Numbered from the stretch's first letter, positions 10,869 to 22,794 are shown. The stretch is 64,000 nucleotides of DNA from Pelobates cultripes (GCA_933207985.1 OW240912.1:201599134-201663133), one strand, 5' to 3'. The notes: a model not told the origin generated them from the sequence alone. Translations and numbers: made by a program.

Positions 10869-11054
10869 GAAAGTCAGGATCCCTGCACTTCCAAAGCTGA
10901 CTGGTAAGTCCCCTCCCCTATCTGTCCTTATAACTGTCTTCCATCTTAGCAACTATGTATCCATTTATACCCCTCCCTTCCCTTACTCCTTCAAGACTCC
11001 TTATCCTAGCCGCAGTCATGTCCCCCCTTCCTTGTCAGTCCAGGGAGGTGTCTT
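10869..11054 (-). repeat. Ngaro split direct repeat, A1 copy
   Basis: A 186-bp repeat at the 5' end of the element, identical by eye to 5581-5766. It abuts the LINE relic at 11055. The leader between it and gag (10763-10868) contains T-rich and G-rich runs on the plus strand. Confidence 0.9.
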
Positions 11055-11916
11055 TATGGTATACTAAATAAAATGCTAGTACTGGATCGGAGGTGGTTTT
11101 AGCATTTGTAGAATCTGCTTCCTTACTGCGGGCTTAGGCAGGGTTTGTTTCTCTAAAGGGCATATAGTTTTGGATAAAGTTTTGATGAGAGTTTTTCAAT
11201 GTGTAGGCTGAAAAATAGACTGGGGTCTAGCAGCATACCCAGATATTTGAAAGAATGGACTGTGGTCAGTGTGTTATTTGATTTTGTTCTGATGCATGGT
11301 TGGAAATGTTGGAAATTATGTAATTTGGTACAGTTCCAAAGATCATTGTGACAATTTCATCCGTGTTTAGGAAGAATTTGTTATCTGTAATCAACTTTTC
11401 TAACATTGTGAACTGGTCTTGGATCACAGCCTCAAGCTGTGGTAGATTTGGTTTCCTAGCTTGGTTAGCTCTTCATGTTTAACTTAACCCCTTAAGGACC
11501 AAACTTCTGGAATAAAAGGGGATCATGACATGTCCTTAAGGGGTTAACATAGACAGTGTCTTTAGCACATGACCTTGAATATGACAGAGATGTTAAATTC
11601 CTTATGATGCTATGTTACTCTGCACATGTTTATCTATGGTTTGTTATGCTCTCTGAAAGTGTCCTCACAAAACTAACGCTTTGGTTTTGATTTGGTTTGC
11701 TAGCGGAGATTACTGTGTCGTCTGCATACATGTGTACAGTTGGAGCTTTGCAGACGTTAGGCAGATCATTTATGAATAATGTGAATAGTAAGGGGCTTAA
11801 TTTGGAGCCTTGGGGAACACCACACGTGACCGGGAGAGGGAGGGGCTGTCAGAAATGGACACATATTGTGATCTATCAGGTACATACAATCAAAGCCAGG
11901 TTAGGGGATGATATTG
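11055..11916 (-). mobile_element. L2/CR1/Rex-type LINE, RT core relic
   Basis: Minus-strand translation at 11700-11830 gives GVPQGSKLSPLLFTLFINDL followed by the catalytic MYADDTVIS. Further on (about 11150-11290) it gives SFKYLGMLLDPSLFFSLHIE, the thumb region. These are RT hallmarks of L2/CR1/Rex LINEs. Frames are interrupted, so it is a relic. The reading continues across the Ngaro into 4831-5186, and its upstream motif (FSKSFDIVDHGIL) lies beyond an LTR, at about 12740-12830. Confidence 0.8.
11484..11547. mobile_element. 64-bp TTAA MITE
   Basis: It begins TTAACCCCTTAAGGACC and ends GTCCTTAAGGGGTTAA, so nearly the whole element is terminal inverted repeat with a TTAA duplication at each end. 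It shares its ends with the 6.4-kb element at 27613-33975. It lies inside the LINE relic. Confidence 0.8.
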
Positions 11917-12740
11917 TGTGGCGGACTTTGTCTTGATACCCATACTTTTCCTCGAAAGCGCTGTATACTGTCCCCATGGTTCAGTACCTTCTCTCGAAAG
12001 TCTATTTTTGAAAGAGCCGACCCTGGCAGTCATTCGGTCGTACAAACTCCTAAACTGTCCCCAGCGGTACTTAGCCTCGAACTCTTTGGAAATAAACTGT
12101 GGCTGTTTGACTTCCCAGTCACCTTGACCCAATGTGTTAACCCCCTGGCCGACCTGCCAGGAGAGTGCTAATTGGAGGGAAGATACTACAGACTAATTGG
12201 AACAATCACTCCCTGAGAATCAGGGGGAGCCCCCCTCCGTTGGACCCGTTGCTCCCGCTATTTGACCGGCCAAAGCCACAATTGCCCTGGAACTATTTTG
12301 GGCTTAGTCCTCAAGTGCGACCGGTCAAAACTTTAGCCCAGTGGTGATTGGACACTTCTTTATGGATCCAACCACTATTTTGCCAACTAGGGCTCTCAGA
12401 CCAGAGCTATCCGGGGATGTATGATATCTGGAGTTCCTGTGTGTTTTTACTATATTTAGGGGTTGTTTTGTGTTAGGAACTTTTTATCCAGGAGATAATC
12501 AGTTTAGCAGTCAGCAACTTAATTATCTCCCAGCCACAGAGGCGCCTGGGTGGGCACTGTGTGAATGCAATGGAAACCCCATGCTCGGCGTCTGTGTATA
12601 AAAGACCAAGCCTATGGAACAAAAACAGTTGTACTCCTAGAGCTGTGTCATCTAGTTACTGGGGGGGAATAGAGTTATTTACTAAACAGCGCTTCTTCCA
12701 GCTTCGAGGATATTCAATGGAGATGCCCAGTCACCAATTT
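11917..12740 (+). mobile_element. LTR fragment inserted in the LINE
   Basis: It begins TGTGGCGGACTTTG and interrupts the LINE pol between its motif-A and GVPQGS segments. It shares blocks (a 'ttttgaccg.cca' block and an 'agttccagaga/ctggaactattt' block) with the LTR at 40880-41404, in opposite orientation. The right border is approximate. Confidence 0.5.
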
Positions 12741-12850
12741 CTGATTTTTTTTAAAGTTTTTGCACTAGGATGCCATGGTCTACTATGTCAAAGGACTTGG
12801 AAAAACCAAGGAAAATAGCTCCAGTTAGGTTTCCTCATTCCATTTGCCTG
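12741..12850 (-). mobile_element. LINE RT motif A fragment
   Basis: The minus strand reads GAIFLGFSKSFDIVDHGIL, the 'FLDFSKAFDTVDH' motif of L2/CR1/Rex RT. It is the upstream part of the LINE relic continued at 11055-11916. Confidence 0.7.
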
Positions 12851-14505
12851 AATTAAAGATGGCGGCCGCCATGTAGATTATGTAATATGTGGCTGCCATT
12901 TTCTATTACCATTTTTTCAAAATTTTTTTTGCATTCATTATATTTCTTCTGCAAATTTAAGATATCTACACGTTACCTACACATATACTTTACTATAATT
13001 GTGATATTTCTCCCTGACACCACATATACAACTATACTGGACGGCTGCCCGAATCCAAAATGGCGTCCAGATGATTTCTGTTTATGTAACTTCCGAGTGA
13101 CTTACACAATAGAACTATCCCATAGAGGAACCAGAAATTACAGGAATTTGACCCACGATATTTAATCTTCGGAACCCGGAAACAGCTGTCATACAAACCG
13201 GAACCGGCTAATGATGACCCGGGATAATTTAAATAGCCGAGACCCGATATGCATAAGTCCACTTTTGAAAAAGGTTCAGCGAAACGCGTCAAGTGAGAAC
13301 AAGTGAGAATTTACTCTTTGTTATAGAGGGCTGGCTTTTATACCAATTGTATTTAACTAATATTTTACTATATTTTTTTTTTACTTAATAAAGTACTTTT
13401 TAAAATAATATCATTTGAGTACTTACCTTACACCCAGTCATTTGAGTACTTACCTTACACCCAGTTCCTGTTGCTGATCCGGTTCTACATATATCCTCAG
13501 GTGGGGATTGTTCCACCTAAAGTTTGTCATACCAGAGCAGGTACTTGGTCTAGGTTATGTAAGCAGGATATTATCCTTTTACAGCTACTGTTATTTTACA
13601 TACCATACCATTGGATTTTGTGATTTTGTCTTTTGCTTTTTCTCTTTATATGGTGATTACCTTCCACCTGGAATCAAGCCAAACTGACTTCCACTACGAT
13701 ATCCCTAGACAGGAATTATGCTGTCCATGCCACTAAAATAGAGCTTATGTAGCTCTAGAAAGTGTGAGTGTTCATTGACATTTATTTATTATTTAATTGT
13801 GCTGCACTATTATTTGTCCCCTTTTTCCTTTTCAAGATACATACATCGGAAGTTACTCGCCCCTTTTTACGTTTGTAATATGTCACTTCAGCGCTGTTAA
13901 CCTTTTCTGTTTGTTTTAAACTTTTAAGAGGGCAGTTGTAATTGAGTGATTTGGACGAAAGACTGATCAGGGGTTAGATGTTTGAATGTTGATAATACTC
14001 ACATAGTTGCGTGAATAATAGTTTTGGTGTTTTAGTTAGAGTGTTGGATGATAGAATGTGTTGCACACTAGTATTATTTTAAGCTAATTCTTCATTCTCT
14101 CCAGGAAAACTGAAGTCTTATGAACTGCTTTGCTCTGAAGCTTATAATCTAATCTTGAATGTGATGAAAACTGTTGTTCATGCACAAATTTTAAGGAACA
14201 GTCTAAATTTAGAGAAACACTGGCGAAGTCTGAAACATCGGTCTATACCCTGCGATTACTAGCCCACTGGACCACCAGGGGTCAGCGTGCCCTCTCTTCC
14301 CCTTCAAGGTAATAAGAGGGAAAGTGAGTAAATGTTTTTGTTTTAAAAAATAATTAAATTAGTAAATTAATTGTTTAAGCCCTGTGATAAGGTGAATGGG
14401 GTGGTCTGTGAGGGAGTCTATATCTCGACAGAATTGTTCAGAGAGGCATATGATTTTTAACCCCAGGGGGAGTGTATGTTTCTGTGTATGTAACCAGAAT
14501 GAATA
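12851..14505. other. Non-coding stretch, unclassified repeats
   Basis: No gene is seen. 13411-13464 is a perfect two-copy tandem duplication of 27 bases. 13278-13290 holds GCGAAACGCGTCA, a motif that recurs inverted at 15919-15931 (ACGCGTTTCACC), so both may belong to one unclassified repeat family. 13390-13400 contains an AATAAAG. 14090-14320 resembles no family recognised here. Confidence 0.4.
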
Positions 14506-15000
14506 TTTAGTTATGGGCCCCTGGGGTGGAGCATTTGGAGAGCAGGGTGGGCCAGTGCTCCACTCCGCAGTTTAGCGGTTTTCTTGGAAGACATAGATCC
14601 AGCCCAGGGTTTTGGACTGTCTCCAACCTACTGCTCAGCTGCAGGTAATCGGCTGCAGCAGTGGGAATAAATCCCTCCCTGCTAGGCAGGTAGGAAGAGA
14701 ATGTTTTGTTTCTCTCTGAAAGGCTGGAAGCAGCAGGCTGGCTAAATACTGGAGTGCTGAGAGTGGACAAAGACTCTAGGTTGGTGAAATCACTATTGTT
14801 TTGTTTAGTTTAACCCTGAGAGATAGGGAACCTAATGTCAGTTAGTGCTCAGACGAGCTAGGTTTTTGTTTATAAGGTTTTGTGTTACATTTATGTTTTC
14901 ATTTACTGCTGTATCCTGTGTGGATTTACAAATAAAGTGCCTGGAGTATATGCAATTACAAGGACTGTGCCTATTGTTTACCCTAGAGGACCGTGCTACC
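14506..15000 (+). mobile_element. LTR-like fragment
   Basis: A stretch with a polyadenylation signal (AATAAA, about 14931) followed by 'gtgcctgg...tgtgcc', which resembles the R/U5 end of a retroelement LTR. Borders and family are not determined. Confidence 0.35.
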
Positions 15001-15240
15001 TGCAAACAAGGATCACAGCCCCTATTCTACCCCTTATATGCACACTACACTCCCTGCACACAAACACACTTCTCACAAATAAAGCCCCCTTTAGACACAC
15101 TACACCCCCTGCACTTACAAACAAACCCACTACACACACAGTAAGTGCATGAGTGTTACCTTTATACATACACTGAACAGCTGGGTTACCCTTATATATA
15201 CACTGCACTGCTGCACTTACTAACACACACTATACACATG
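15001..15240. repeat. CA-rich simple repeat
   Basis: Irregular repeats of cactacac/ctgcacttacaaac units. Frames here are low-complexity and not coding. Confidence 0.6.
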
Positions 15241-16176
15241 GTTACCAAGCGGAATGTGCTATCTATATACTTCAATAAATAGGCAGCAGACAATCTTAAC
15301 AAGGATTCCCCAAAACCTTGTGAACAAATAAGGGTAAAAACAGAAAAGATATAAATAGCCATGCCTAAATAGATAATAACCCTTCTGTGAAATCACATAA
15401 CAGGTACCTATACATACATATGTTGATTGAATCCTATGTTCGGATTTACACAGTTTTTTGAATATCGCAAAGAAACAGAGAAACAAAAAAATAATAATGC
15501 AATAGTGCAATATATCAAATAACAGGAGAGTGAGATGTAATAATACGCCAAAAGCACACTCACACTTTCTAGAGTTTCAAAGAGCTCTGCTGTATTAAGT
15601 GTTGATGGTACAATCCCGTCAAACAGAAGAACATCCAATGGTGTAGCCAGTATGGTAAAGTGACTGTGCAAAAAAGGTATAGATAACCTACTCACATGAG
15701 ATAGAGCATTGACCTGCTTTAGTGTTGTAATGCCTTGGGGGTAAAATACCCACCTGGGATATATGTAGATAAGAATCCAAGAAAAGATGCAGGGTGTAAT
15801 CCCCCAAAAATCCAAAATAAATAACATTTAAAAGGATTAACTTTAATATAAACAAATAAATCAATAAAAGTATATTCTATAAAACAACCTACCGGTACAT
15901 AGGTGCTAGAGCCACACTTTACGCGTTTCACCTTGGGGTTTTATCAGAAGTGTTGTGTCAAGTGCTTGGTGACTATAGGTATAAAATTAACATAATCATT
16001 TAAACCAGGTGTGTATTGCAAGTATTCATTGGCTTTCTATCATTACTTCTGTTTTTTTGTGTTAAACCGGACAGTGATTTCATCAAGGGTGTCTTAGATA
16101 TATGTCTTCTCACTGGGTGTCCTTTAAAACCTAATCTACTAAATAATCAATAGGGGTATCACCTTAGGGTGATGCC
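15241..16176. other. Non-coding stretch, unclassified repeat
   Basis: No gene is seen. The minus strand carries 'ccccaaggtgaaacgcgtaa' around 15917-15936, sharing GAAACGCGT with 13280. Short AT-rich minus-strand frames at 15259-15931 show no domain. Confidence 0.35.
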
Positions 16177-17480
16177 TGTAACGGACCGCCTGGCACCCTG
16201 ACCGGGTACCTCCGTCAATCGTTGCTTCCTAGTACTTGCGAGTACCATAAGCACTGCACTGGAACACCATAACCACTGTAAACTCAAACAGCCGCAGCTT
16301 GGTTGGGGTCTCGCTGTCCTCCACCCACCCTGGACCCAAAACCAGGATCCAGCTTCCAGTGGGTAGACCTCTCCTAGTCCAGAGAGAAAAGCAGGTTGCT
16401 CTTATAGGAGCAAGTGTTGTGATCCAAGGGAGTATAATGATTATAGCAATCCCCAGAGTGTGAATATAGCTCTCTAATCCCACCAAACATGAGCCTAGAC
16501 TTCATGGATGGTAAAAAGAATCTCTGATAATGGTAGCCACAACTGGCCTTTTATGACAGTCCCAGGCAGGGACAGTCCCCTCTGGACCTGAGAGTAGACT
16601 ACAATAAAAATAAATACACAATCACATTGGCTCTCAGGTCCAGGACACTCCCATACAAAATCAGATAATCATCTGTGCCTGGGAGATAATTGGATCAGAA
16701 ACTGTACTAATCTAATCCAATTATCTCCAAGCACACTAAGAATTTTTACAAACCCCCAAAAATACCTTAAAACACAGAAAACTCCCACAAAAGTTACATC
16801 CCCTGATAGCCCTGATCTGGGTGGGGTGACCAACATATCCAAAAATCACCCAGATCAGTGCAGGGGTTCAGGAATTTCCTGGAAGTCTTATTTTTGACCG
16901 ACCTCCCGCATGGTCCCATGCCCAAAACAGTGCCCAAAACAGAGAATCAGGGCTTGCAGTTGGTGTTGTTCGGTAATTTGAAAACTAACAAACTACCAAA
17001 CAGAGTCAATAGTCTTACCCTGGAGCTTGTTCCCCTCATCCAGATGAATGATTTCACCAAACAGTGCCCTTCTAAATTGTATAGAACTGAATGCAGGCGA
17101 CGATGGAAGTCCAGCGGTGTTCGGGAGCTTCTGTGTCCGATTTTAGTTCCATGAGATTCATGCCCAAACACCGCTGCATGCGTTCATGCGAACAACATGG
17201 CCGCCACCTTGTGGTTGTCCATAGGAATTGTGGCCACCCAGAAGAACAATTAGAACACTGCGGTGAGAAACGTTCCAAGTTGTTAATAGGTGTTAACAAG
17301 CTCCAGGGTGGTCTCTGGTTTGTGATGTTGTTCGGTAACCGAACCATATAATCCCAATTGCACGAACAGAGTCTTTCTAACATTATATTTCACAGGGTAC
17401 ATAGTCTGTGGGCAGGAGGCTGGCAAGCAGGCTCCTCCAGAAGCTCGTGGCAAACTCATGTAAAAAGGGAAGTTTGTCAC
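16177..17480 (-). mobile_element. Gypsy-type LTR fragment (family with TGTAACGG end)
   Basis: The plus strand begins TGTAACGGACCGCCTGGCACC, matching 23206 (TGTAACGGATCACCTGGCACC). The other end carries the 'ggaggctggcaagcag' block shared with 24152-24170. The LTR reads on the minus strand. No internal coding region is attached. The right border is approximate. Confidence 0.6.
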
Positions 17481-18442
17481 AATGCCTATCAACATATTTA
17501 GTACATGTAGTCCAATCAAATACAAAAGGAAACACGCGGACGTCATCTGAAAGTGACGTCACGTGCATGGTCAAAGTCCATAAAAGCATCCATGGTCACA
17601 TTGTTACCAGTCTCTAATATCTCTTGTTCTTTTTTTTAAAAATTTTTTTTTTATGGTGCATATGATTACATAACATAGATACCTGTAGCGCCACAACAGC
17701 GTGTACAGGCATTCCAATGGAAAACATTGTCATGGCAGGAAGAAACAGCACATTTTTTGTTTGTGAGAAATAACAGGGTAGTAATACTTGTTGCTAGTGT
17801 ATGTGCGTCAGATTATTGCATGCTGTGGTCTAAGAGTTTGTGACACACACTGATTATTGAGATAGGTACATCTGAAAGTTTACAGGCTACGTTCAACTAA
17901 AATTATAATTATAGGCACGACTATACAGGCTAGTCCAACAACTTTTTGGGCCGTTTAGGTCCCGTTTTGACAGCCGAATTCCACTTAATTAGTGCTACAA
18001 AGCAGGAGCTATACAAGTTTGCTTCCTCTGCTCTCAGTGGTCAAGCCCTGCCCCCCCCCCTTGTTCTTTTTTACGTCTTCTCGCACATTCGCACAAAATT
18101 GAGCTGATCGCACATGTGTCTTATTCAGATCTTTAGTGTTCTTCTGGGGAGACACTGTCAAACGTACATGTGTATGTAGGCAGCCATATTTAATACGGAA
18201 TAATGGCCAATACTCAGAGGAATAGAAAGAGAGAGGTTGAAAGTTTGAAAGGGAATATTAGTGAATGGGAAGTAAATACATTGTATATATACATAATATA
18301 GGTAGGAACTTACAAAAAGATCTCAAATAGAAATAGCAAAATGCTTGATATACATACAAAATAGGGACATATATAAAAATAAGCATTTGACAGATCTCTG
18401 TATAACGAAATACATAGAGGGCATTAAATAATAAAATATAAT
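17481..18442. other. Non-coding stretch
   Basis: AT-rich, with poly-T at 17630-17653 and poly-C at 18050-18060. A CRE-like GTGACGTCACGTG occurs at 17553-17565. No gene or recognised element is seen. Confidence 0.4.
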
Positions 18443-19165
18443 TGTGACGAGAGCAATTGTTCAGTGAAAGTGCACGAACGGCCCGGTGTTCGGTAGTTTT
18501 ACTTGACTATGTTATACCCCTGATAGGAATCCCATGGAGCCCATTCGCATGAGAACTGACTGTGTAAAGACTTTGGCTCCATGGCGATTGAACTATATTC
18601 GTGTGGTCTGAGCGCCATTCGCTTAATAATGCGCGCTCAGACCTGAGCTATCTGGAGACATGTTAAATGTATAGTTTTATTGTAACTTGTGTCATACTGT
18701 GTATTTTAATAGTAATTCATGTTTTAGTATCCCCACGTGCATAATGGGGATTTGCCTTTGTCTTGGGAGATAATTGAATTACTTCTCAATTATATCCAAG
18801 GCATAGGGGAGGAAGCCAGGGTGCATTGTGGGAATAAAATGTGACTGTGTGTCCTGTTTGGCTGATTGTCTGTCTTTTGTCACAGTCTCCCATTTGGTCC
18901 CCTAGGGAAGTGTCCACCAGGTGGGAGACATGCATAAATACTGGGCAGGTAGCCTTCATTAAACCAGACCACTGCTTGAGCCTCAACACGGAGCCTTGTC
19001 TCGTCTTTGGGGGGGATTTACTGAATGCTGATAGAGACTGATTGCTAGGAGTGTAAGCCGCTTCGATGCTTTTCCTATTCGTCTGCTAGCAGCGATTCGT
19101 ATGGTTCCAGTTCGTGTGTTTGGAGTGCTATATTGTATGCCATTCGGGAGTTTGGAACATTCCCT
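18443..19165 (+). mobile_element. LTR fragment (TGTGACGAGAG family)
   Basis: It begins TGTGACGAGAGCAATTG, nearly the same start as the minus-strand LTR at 55257. Shared blocks include 'aagactttggctccatggc' and 'ctcagacctgagctatct'. It is oriented plus and runs into the inverted structure at 19166. Confidence 0.6.
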
Positions 19166-19640
19166 TTGTAACGGACCGTTTTGCACACAAGAGGTTAAAA
19201 ACCGTTTAGGCGATATTCCCCTTTCAGATGCACAGACAGCTACTGCAAGCACCAATCTCCCGAACTGCAAATTACACGAATTCTCCAACTCCTGAACAGG
19301 AAACTCACGAATACTGGAAACAGCTGAACAGGAAAAACACTCCTGGCAATCAAACTGGAACAGCATACAATAACTCCTTCCCAATTAATGAGACGACACT
19401 TCACTTTGAGGGTTAAGCAGGCTCCATGGCATAGCTATCTGGGGTAGCATGGCTTTAACAGTCCGCAGAAAGGCACGAATAAACCTTTCTGCCGGTAAAC
19501 TAAAAGTTTAAAATGCAGGACCATAGTCTAAAGGGAGCAGGCGAGCAACCAGGCTTCTCCAGTGTACAGTGGCGAGGTTGGTTTCGGGACGATCGCCTAA
19601 ACGGTTTTAAACCCCTTGTGTGCAAAACGGCCCGTTACAA
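19166..19640. repeat. LTR-derived segment bounded by 49-bp inverted repeats
   Basis: The left arm 19166-19214 starts TTGTAACGGACCGTTTTGC. The right arm 19592-19640 is its reverse complement with about four differences. The interior is LTR sequence of the 54183-55257 family in minus orientation. The right arm appears to be an inverted copy of the LTR end. Confidence 0.65.
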
Positions 19641-19747
19641 TAATTACACTTGATATATACATTACTAGTCAAAAAGTACATGAATGTGTGACTAAAATGG
19701 GATAAAATAAAGAGGTGGGATTAGAACACATACACGAAAAGAGAGAC

Positions 19748-19849
19748 TTAAAAGGACACTATAGTAATACATTAATATAGCTGAACTCCTGTAAATCTAA
19801 AATCACATTGTTGCGATCCCTATCTAATAGGTTAGTTAATTTCAATTAA
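19748..19849 (+). mobile_element. Left end of a TTAA MITE
   Basis: TTAAAAGGACACTATAGTAA matches the terminal repeat of the copies at 40128 and 48764. No right end is found nearby, so it is truncated. Confidence 0.5.
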
Positions 19850-20045
19850 ATATCTAGAGTTGAATCTTTTTCGAGAATACTGTATGTATTATTGTCATTA
19901 AGTTTCCTATGGGCCTCATTAATATAGGCGTCTTTTGATTGGATGACTAGGCCCCCACCTTTATTGGCTGGCTTGATATCTATTGTGTCATCCTTTTGTA
20001 GTATCTTTATAGCTTCTCTCTCTCTTTTTTTGTTAAGTTGTAGTT
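19850..20045 (-). pseudogene. Penelope-like RT fragment
   Basis: The minus strand translates to LNKKREREAIKILQKDDTID followed by IKPANKGGGLVIQSKDAYIN and EAHRKLND. This is the 'IKPADKGGGIVI...YI.EA.RQL.D' segment ahead of the RT core in Penelope-like elements. Only about 65 residues survive and the rest of the element is missing. Confidence 0.75.
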
Positions 20046-20719
20046 ACATACTACCCCCCACCCATATTCCAAGTGCACTAGAATTAAAATAAGAAGGGAA
20101 AAAGTAGATTTCATTTTTAAAAAACTTTTTTTTTTTTTAAACCACTGTTGTCTTCATTATTTTGATTGCGCTCTATGGCATTGTCGTTACTTTTACTTAC
20201 GTAAAAGCGTTTCAATCCTTTAAAACATGGATATCAGTTAAAACTTTATTACATAGAAACATAGAATGGGACGGCAGATAAGAAGCATTCGGCCCATCTA
20301 GACTGCCCAATTTTTTTTAAAACAACATTTCAGGCTTGTACCTGCCATTATATAATTACGTTATTACATATGTAGTATAGGCATTGTAATCATTAATGTT
20401 TTCTCCCTTCCTTTTTCCCCTTTGATTCCCATCCCTTTATTGAGCTTCCCAAACAGTGATTTGGGTTCGCTTCTTTCCTAATTAAAGTTCCTCGATAAGG
20501 AAAGACAAAGGAAGTAAGAGGGAGAAAACGAAATTCTTTAAACCTTATCTAATGCTCTATTATCCCCACCCTGTACCCTTCCCCCAACATTTCTTTTAGA
20601 TCCTATTACAAATTCCATTATTTCCATTCTATCTGCTTTACTTTTATTATTATTTTAAAAACATTTTTTTTTTTTATTTGCCCGTTTTTTGCGGGGTCAA
20701 CTTTTTGTCTCTTTATTCT
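20046..20719. other. Non-coding stretch with a conserved repeat
   Basis: 20252-20325 contains ACATAGAAACATAGAATGGG followed by 'acggcagataagaa', a block very common in amphibian and other vertebrate repeats (LINE or SINE tail). The rest is AT-rich. No gene is seen. Confidence 0.4.
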
Positions 20720-21260
20720 TATTTTCTGGGTGCTAATCTGCTAAATAGTACATTTGCAGACTGCACTTCATATCTTAGAGTCAAATAGAAGCGTCTAAAA
20801 GTGTGCTTACAGCGCACTTGTAAAAAATTCTAAATTTCTGGGTGCTAATCTGCTAAATAGTACATTTTGGGGCCTGCTCTTCATATCTGAGAGTCAAATC
20901 AAAGCATCTAATAGTGTGCTTACAGGGCAGTGGTAAACATTCTTATTTTCTGGGTGCTAATCTGCTAAATAGTACATTTGCGGCCTGCGGTGCACTTCAT
21001 ATGTGAGTCAAATAGTGCGCTTACTGCGCAGTTGTAAACATTCTAATTGTTTTGCTGCTAATCTGCTGCTTACATTGGAGCTTTAAAAAATAAAAAAAAT
21101 AATTTTGGGGTGCTAAATAGTATATTTGGGGCGTGCACTTCATATCTGAGAGTCAAATAGAAGCGTCTAATAGTGTGCTTACAGTGCAGTGGTAAACATT
21201 CTTATTTTCTGGGTGCTAATCTGATAAATAGTACATTTTGGGGCCTGCTCTTCATATATA
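20720..21260. repeat. Tandem repeat, about 112-bp unit
   Basis: TTCTGGGTGCTAATCTG recurs at about 20725, 20836 and 20948, and a variant at 21207. Each is followed by ctaaatagtacattt, a 'cttcatat' block and 'agtgtgcttaca'. Units 4 and 5 are diverged. Confidence 0.75.
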
Positions 21261-22225
21261 TGTCATGCTACAAAAAAATTAAACAAGTTTTAAAATATGT
21301 ATGGGCCAACAATGGCTGTAAAAACAAAGTTTTACTGGTTACATTCGTGACTACACACTCTAGTGAACAGGACCTTCATGTAGTGTGTTCTTTTTTAAAA
21401 AAAAATCATACAGCATCATTTCATGTGCTTTTCAGATGTCATATTGTGAATTACCAATTTTTGTGTAGCCTGATTTTTTTTTTTTAAAGTGAAAAATGAG
21501 TGTTATTGTGATCGCTTCATATACAGAAGCATTAATATACATTTCTATATTGTGTAAAGACACAACTACAAAGTTAAAAAACAAACACCAAAACAACGTG
21601 CCAGACAATCTACCTGTGCATGGCTAGTGTGGTACAATAAGTCTACATCTTAAAAATGCCATAAACCCACAGAAGATGGGCTAGAATATTTTTTGCAAAT
21701 GGAACTTTGATTCGAATTTACTACAATCGGTCACTTGTAATATTGTTTCACACCTACAACACTTGTTACACAGATCTAAGTGATAGAAAACAGATTGATA
21801 TTTTCCAAACTAGAAACTACCAGATAACAAGCTGCTATATTTAAACCAGTTATCAATAGCTAAGAGGTACTTAAACAATATTGTTATTCTGGGGCAATAC
21901 CCTCACAAGTCAAACTGAGAGGTCAGTTTATAGGGAAAACTGTTGCCTGGATACAATTCTAAAACAATTTCCATATGTCCTTTGCAGACTTTACATGCTG
22001 GAAAAACACAGGTGCCAACTGCTGTGGCTTTCTGCAGTGTGCATACCGGCAAGGAGGGCAGGGTTGAGGAGTGGGTAGAAGATGATGTGGAGGATGATGA
22101 GGTCCTAGACCCCACATGGAATCAAGGTCATGCGAGTGACGTGTGCAGTTTGGAGGAAGAGGCGCTGGTCGCACAGAAGCACCAGCACAGCATAAGAAGG
22201 AGCAGGGTGCAAAAGCGGAGCGGCT
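21261..22225. other. Non-coding stretch
   Basis: No convincing gene. A plus-strand frame at 21943-22254 is acidic in part but has no recognised domain and runs into the 18S-like segment, so it is not called. Confidence 0.35.
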
Positions 22226-22385
22226 GTCCCCTAGCGCTCGTCGACATGTATTAGCTCGAGAATTACCAGTTATCGAAGTAATACATGTAGCGATCAAAGG
22301 ATCCATAATAAAGTTGAGCGAACCCGAACTGCAAAGTTCAGGTTCGTACCAGATTTAATGATCCATTCGTAGTTTCACAGTCAAG
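22226..22385 (-). pseudogene. 18S rRNA-like fragment, 5' region, antisense
   Basis: The minus strand matches the 5' region of 18S rRNA: 'aactggtaattctcgagcta' against the canonical 'aactgtggtaattctagagc', plus 'cctttgatcgct' and, at 22354-22378, the counterpart of 'gaaactgcgaatggctcatt'. About 45 bases (22308-22352, 'gttgagcgaacccgaact...') interrupt it. It is far too diverged and short to be a functional rRNA gene. Confidence 0.75.
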
Positions 22386-22794
22386 TGGGCAGTCCGGTGA
22401 CCAGGACCCAGACACTGTCTGGGCGGCGGTCGGATGACCAGGACCCAGTATGAGGAGTCACAGTGTGGAATGGATTAGCAGGGTCTGGTGCAGGGTAACC
22501 GCACGCCCCCTGGTGTTGAGCACCAGCGTTTGTTCAGCCACATACCAGGACCCTGATGCAGCTTCAGTAAAAAGAGTACTGGATACCAAAAGCCATCACC
22601 AGACTGATACGCCATTTGGTACAGGATGTGACATTCACTGTAGCGGCTGTGCGCACTTTTGGCGTTCTCACCCTGCTGCTGCTCGCCTGTCTGCGTTGCA
22701 GCGTAACTTCGGCCTTCCCGCTCACCGCCTCATGAGACTGTGCAAGCAGCAGCAGGCGATAGTGGAGTTTCAGCTGCAGCACGCACAGGTCAGT
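22386..22794. other. Sequence between two 18S-like pieces
   Basis: It contains two copies of 'gaccaggacccag' (22398, 22436). A plus-strand frame (22450-22833) has no recognisable domain. It is probably part of the same repeat that carries the rRNA pieces. Confidence 0.3.

Larger units (their letters stand above)
5187..11054 (-). mobile_element. Ngaro-type YR retrotransposon, structurally complete
   Basis: A 5868-bp element with the order A1 - gag - RT/RNase H - tyrosine recombinase - SGNH hydrolase - B1 - A2 - spacer - B2 on the minus strand. Split direct repeats of this form, with a recombinase instead of an integrase and no target duplication, define Ngaro elements within the DIRS order. 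The A copies (186 bp) and B copies (296 bp) each look identical, all four frames are open, and the coding part is CpG-rich compared with the AT-rich surroundings. All three point to a recent insertion. Both flanks belong to one LINE relic (4831-5186 and 11055-11916), which fixes the borders. The order B1-A2 recreates the junction of the presumed circular intermediate. Confidence 0.9.

Noticed and set aside
21943..22254. Acidic 103-residue plus-strand frame
   Set aside because: It runs into the antisense 18S-like segment and has no domain or start context.
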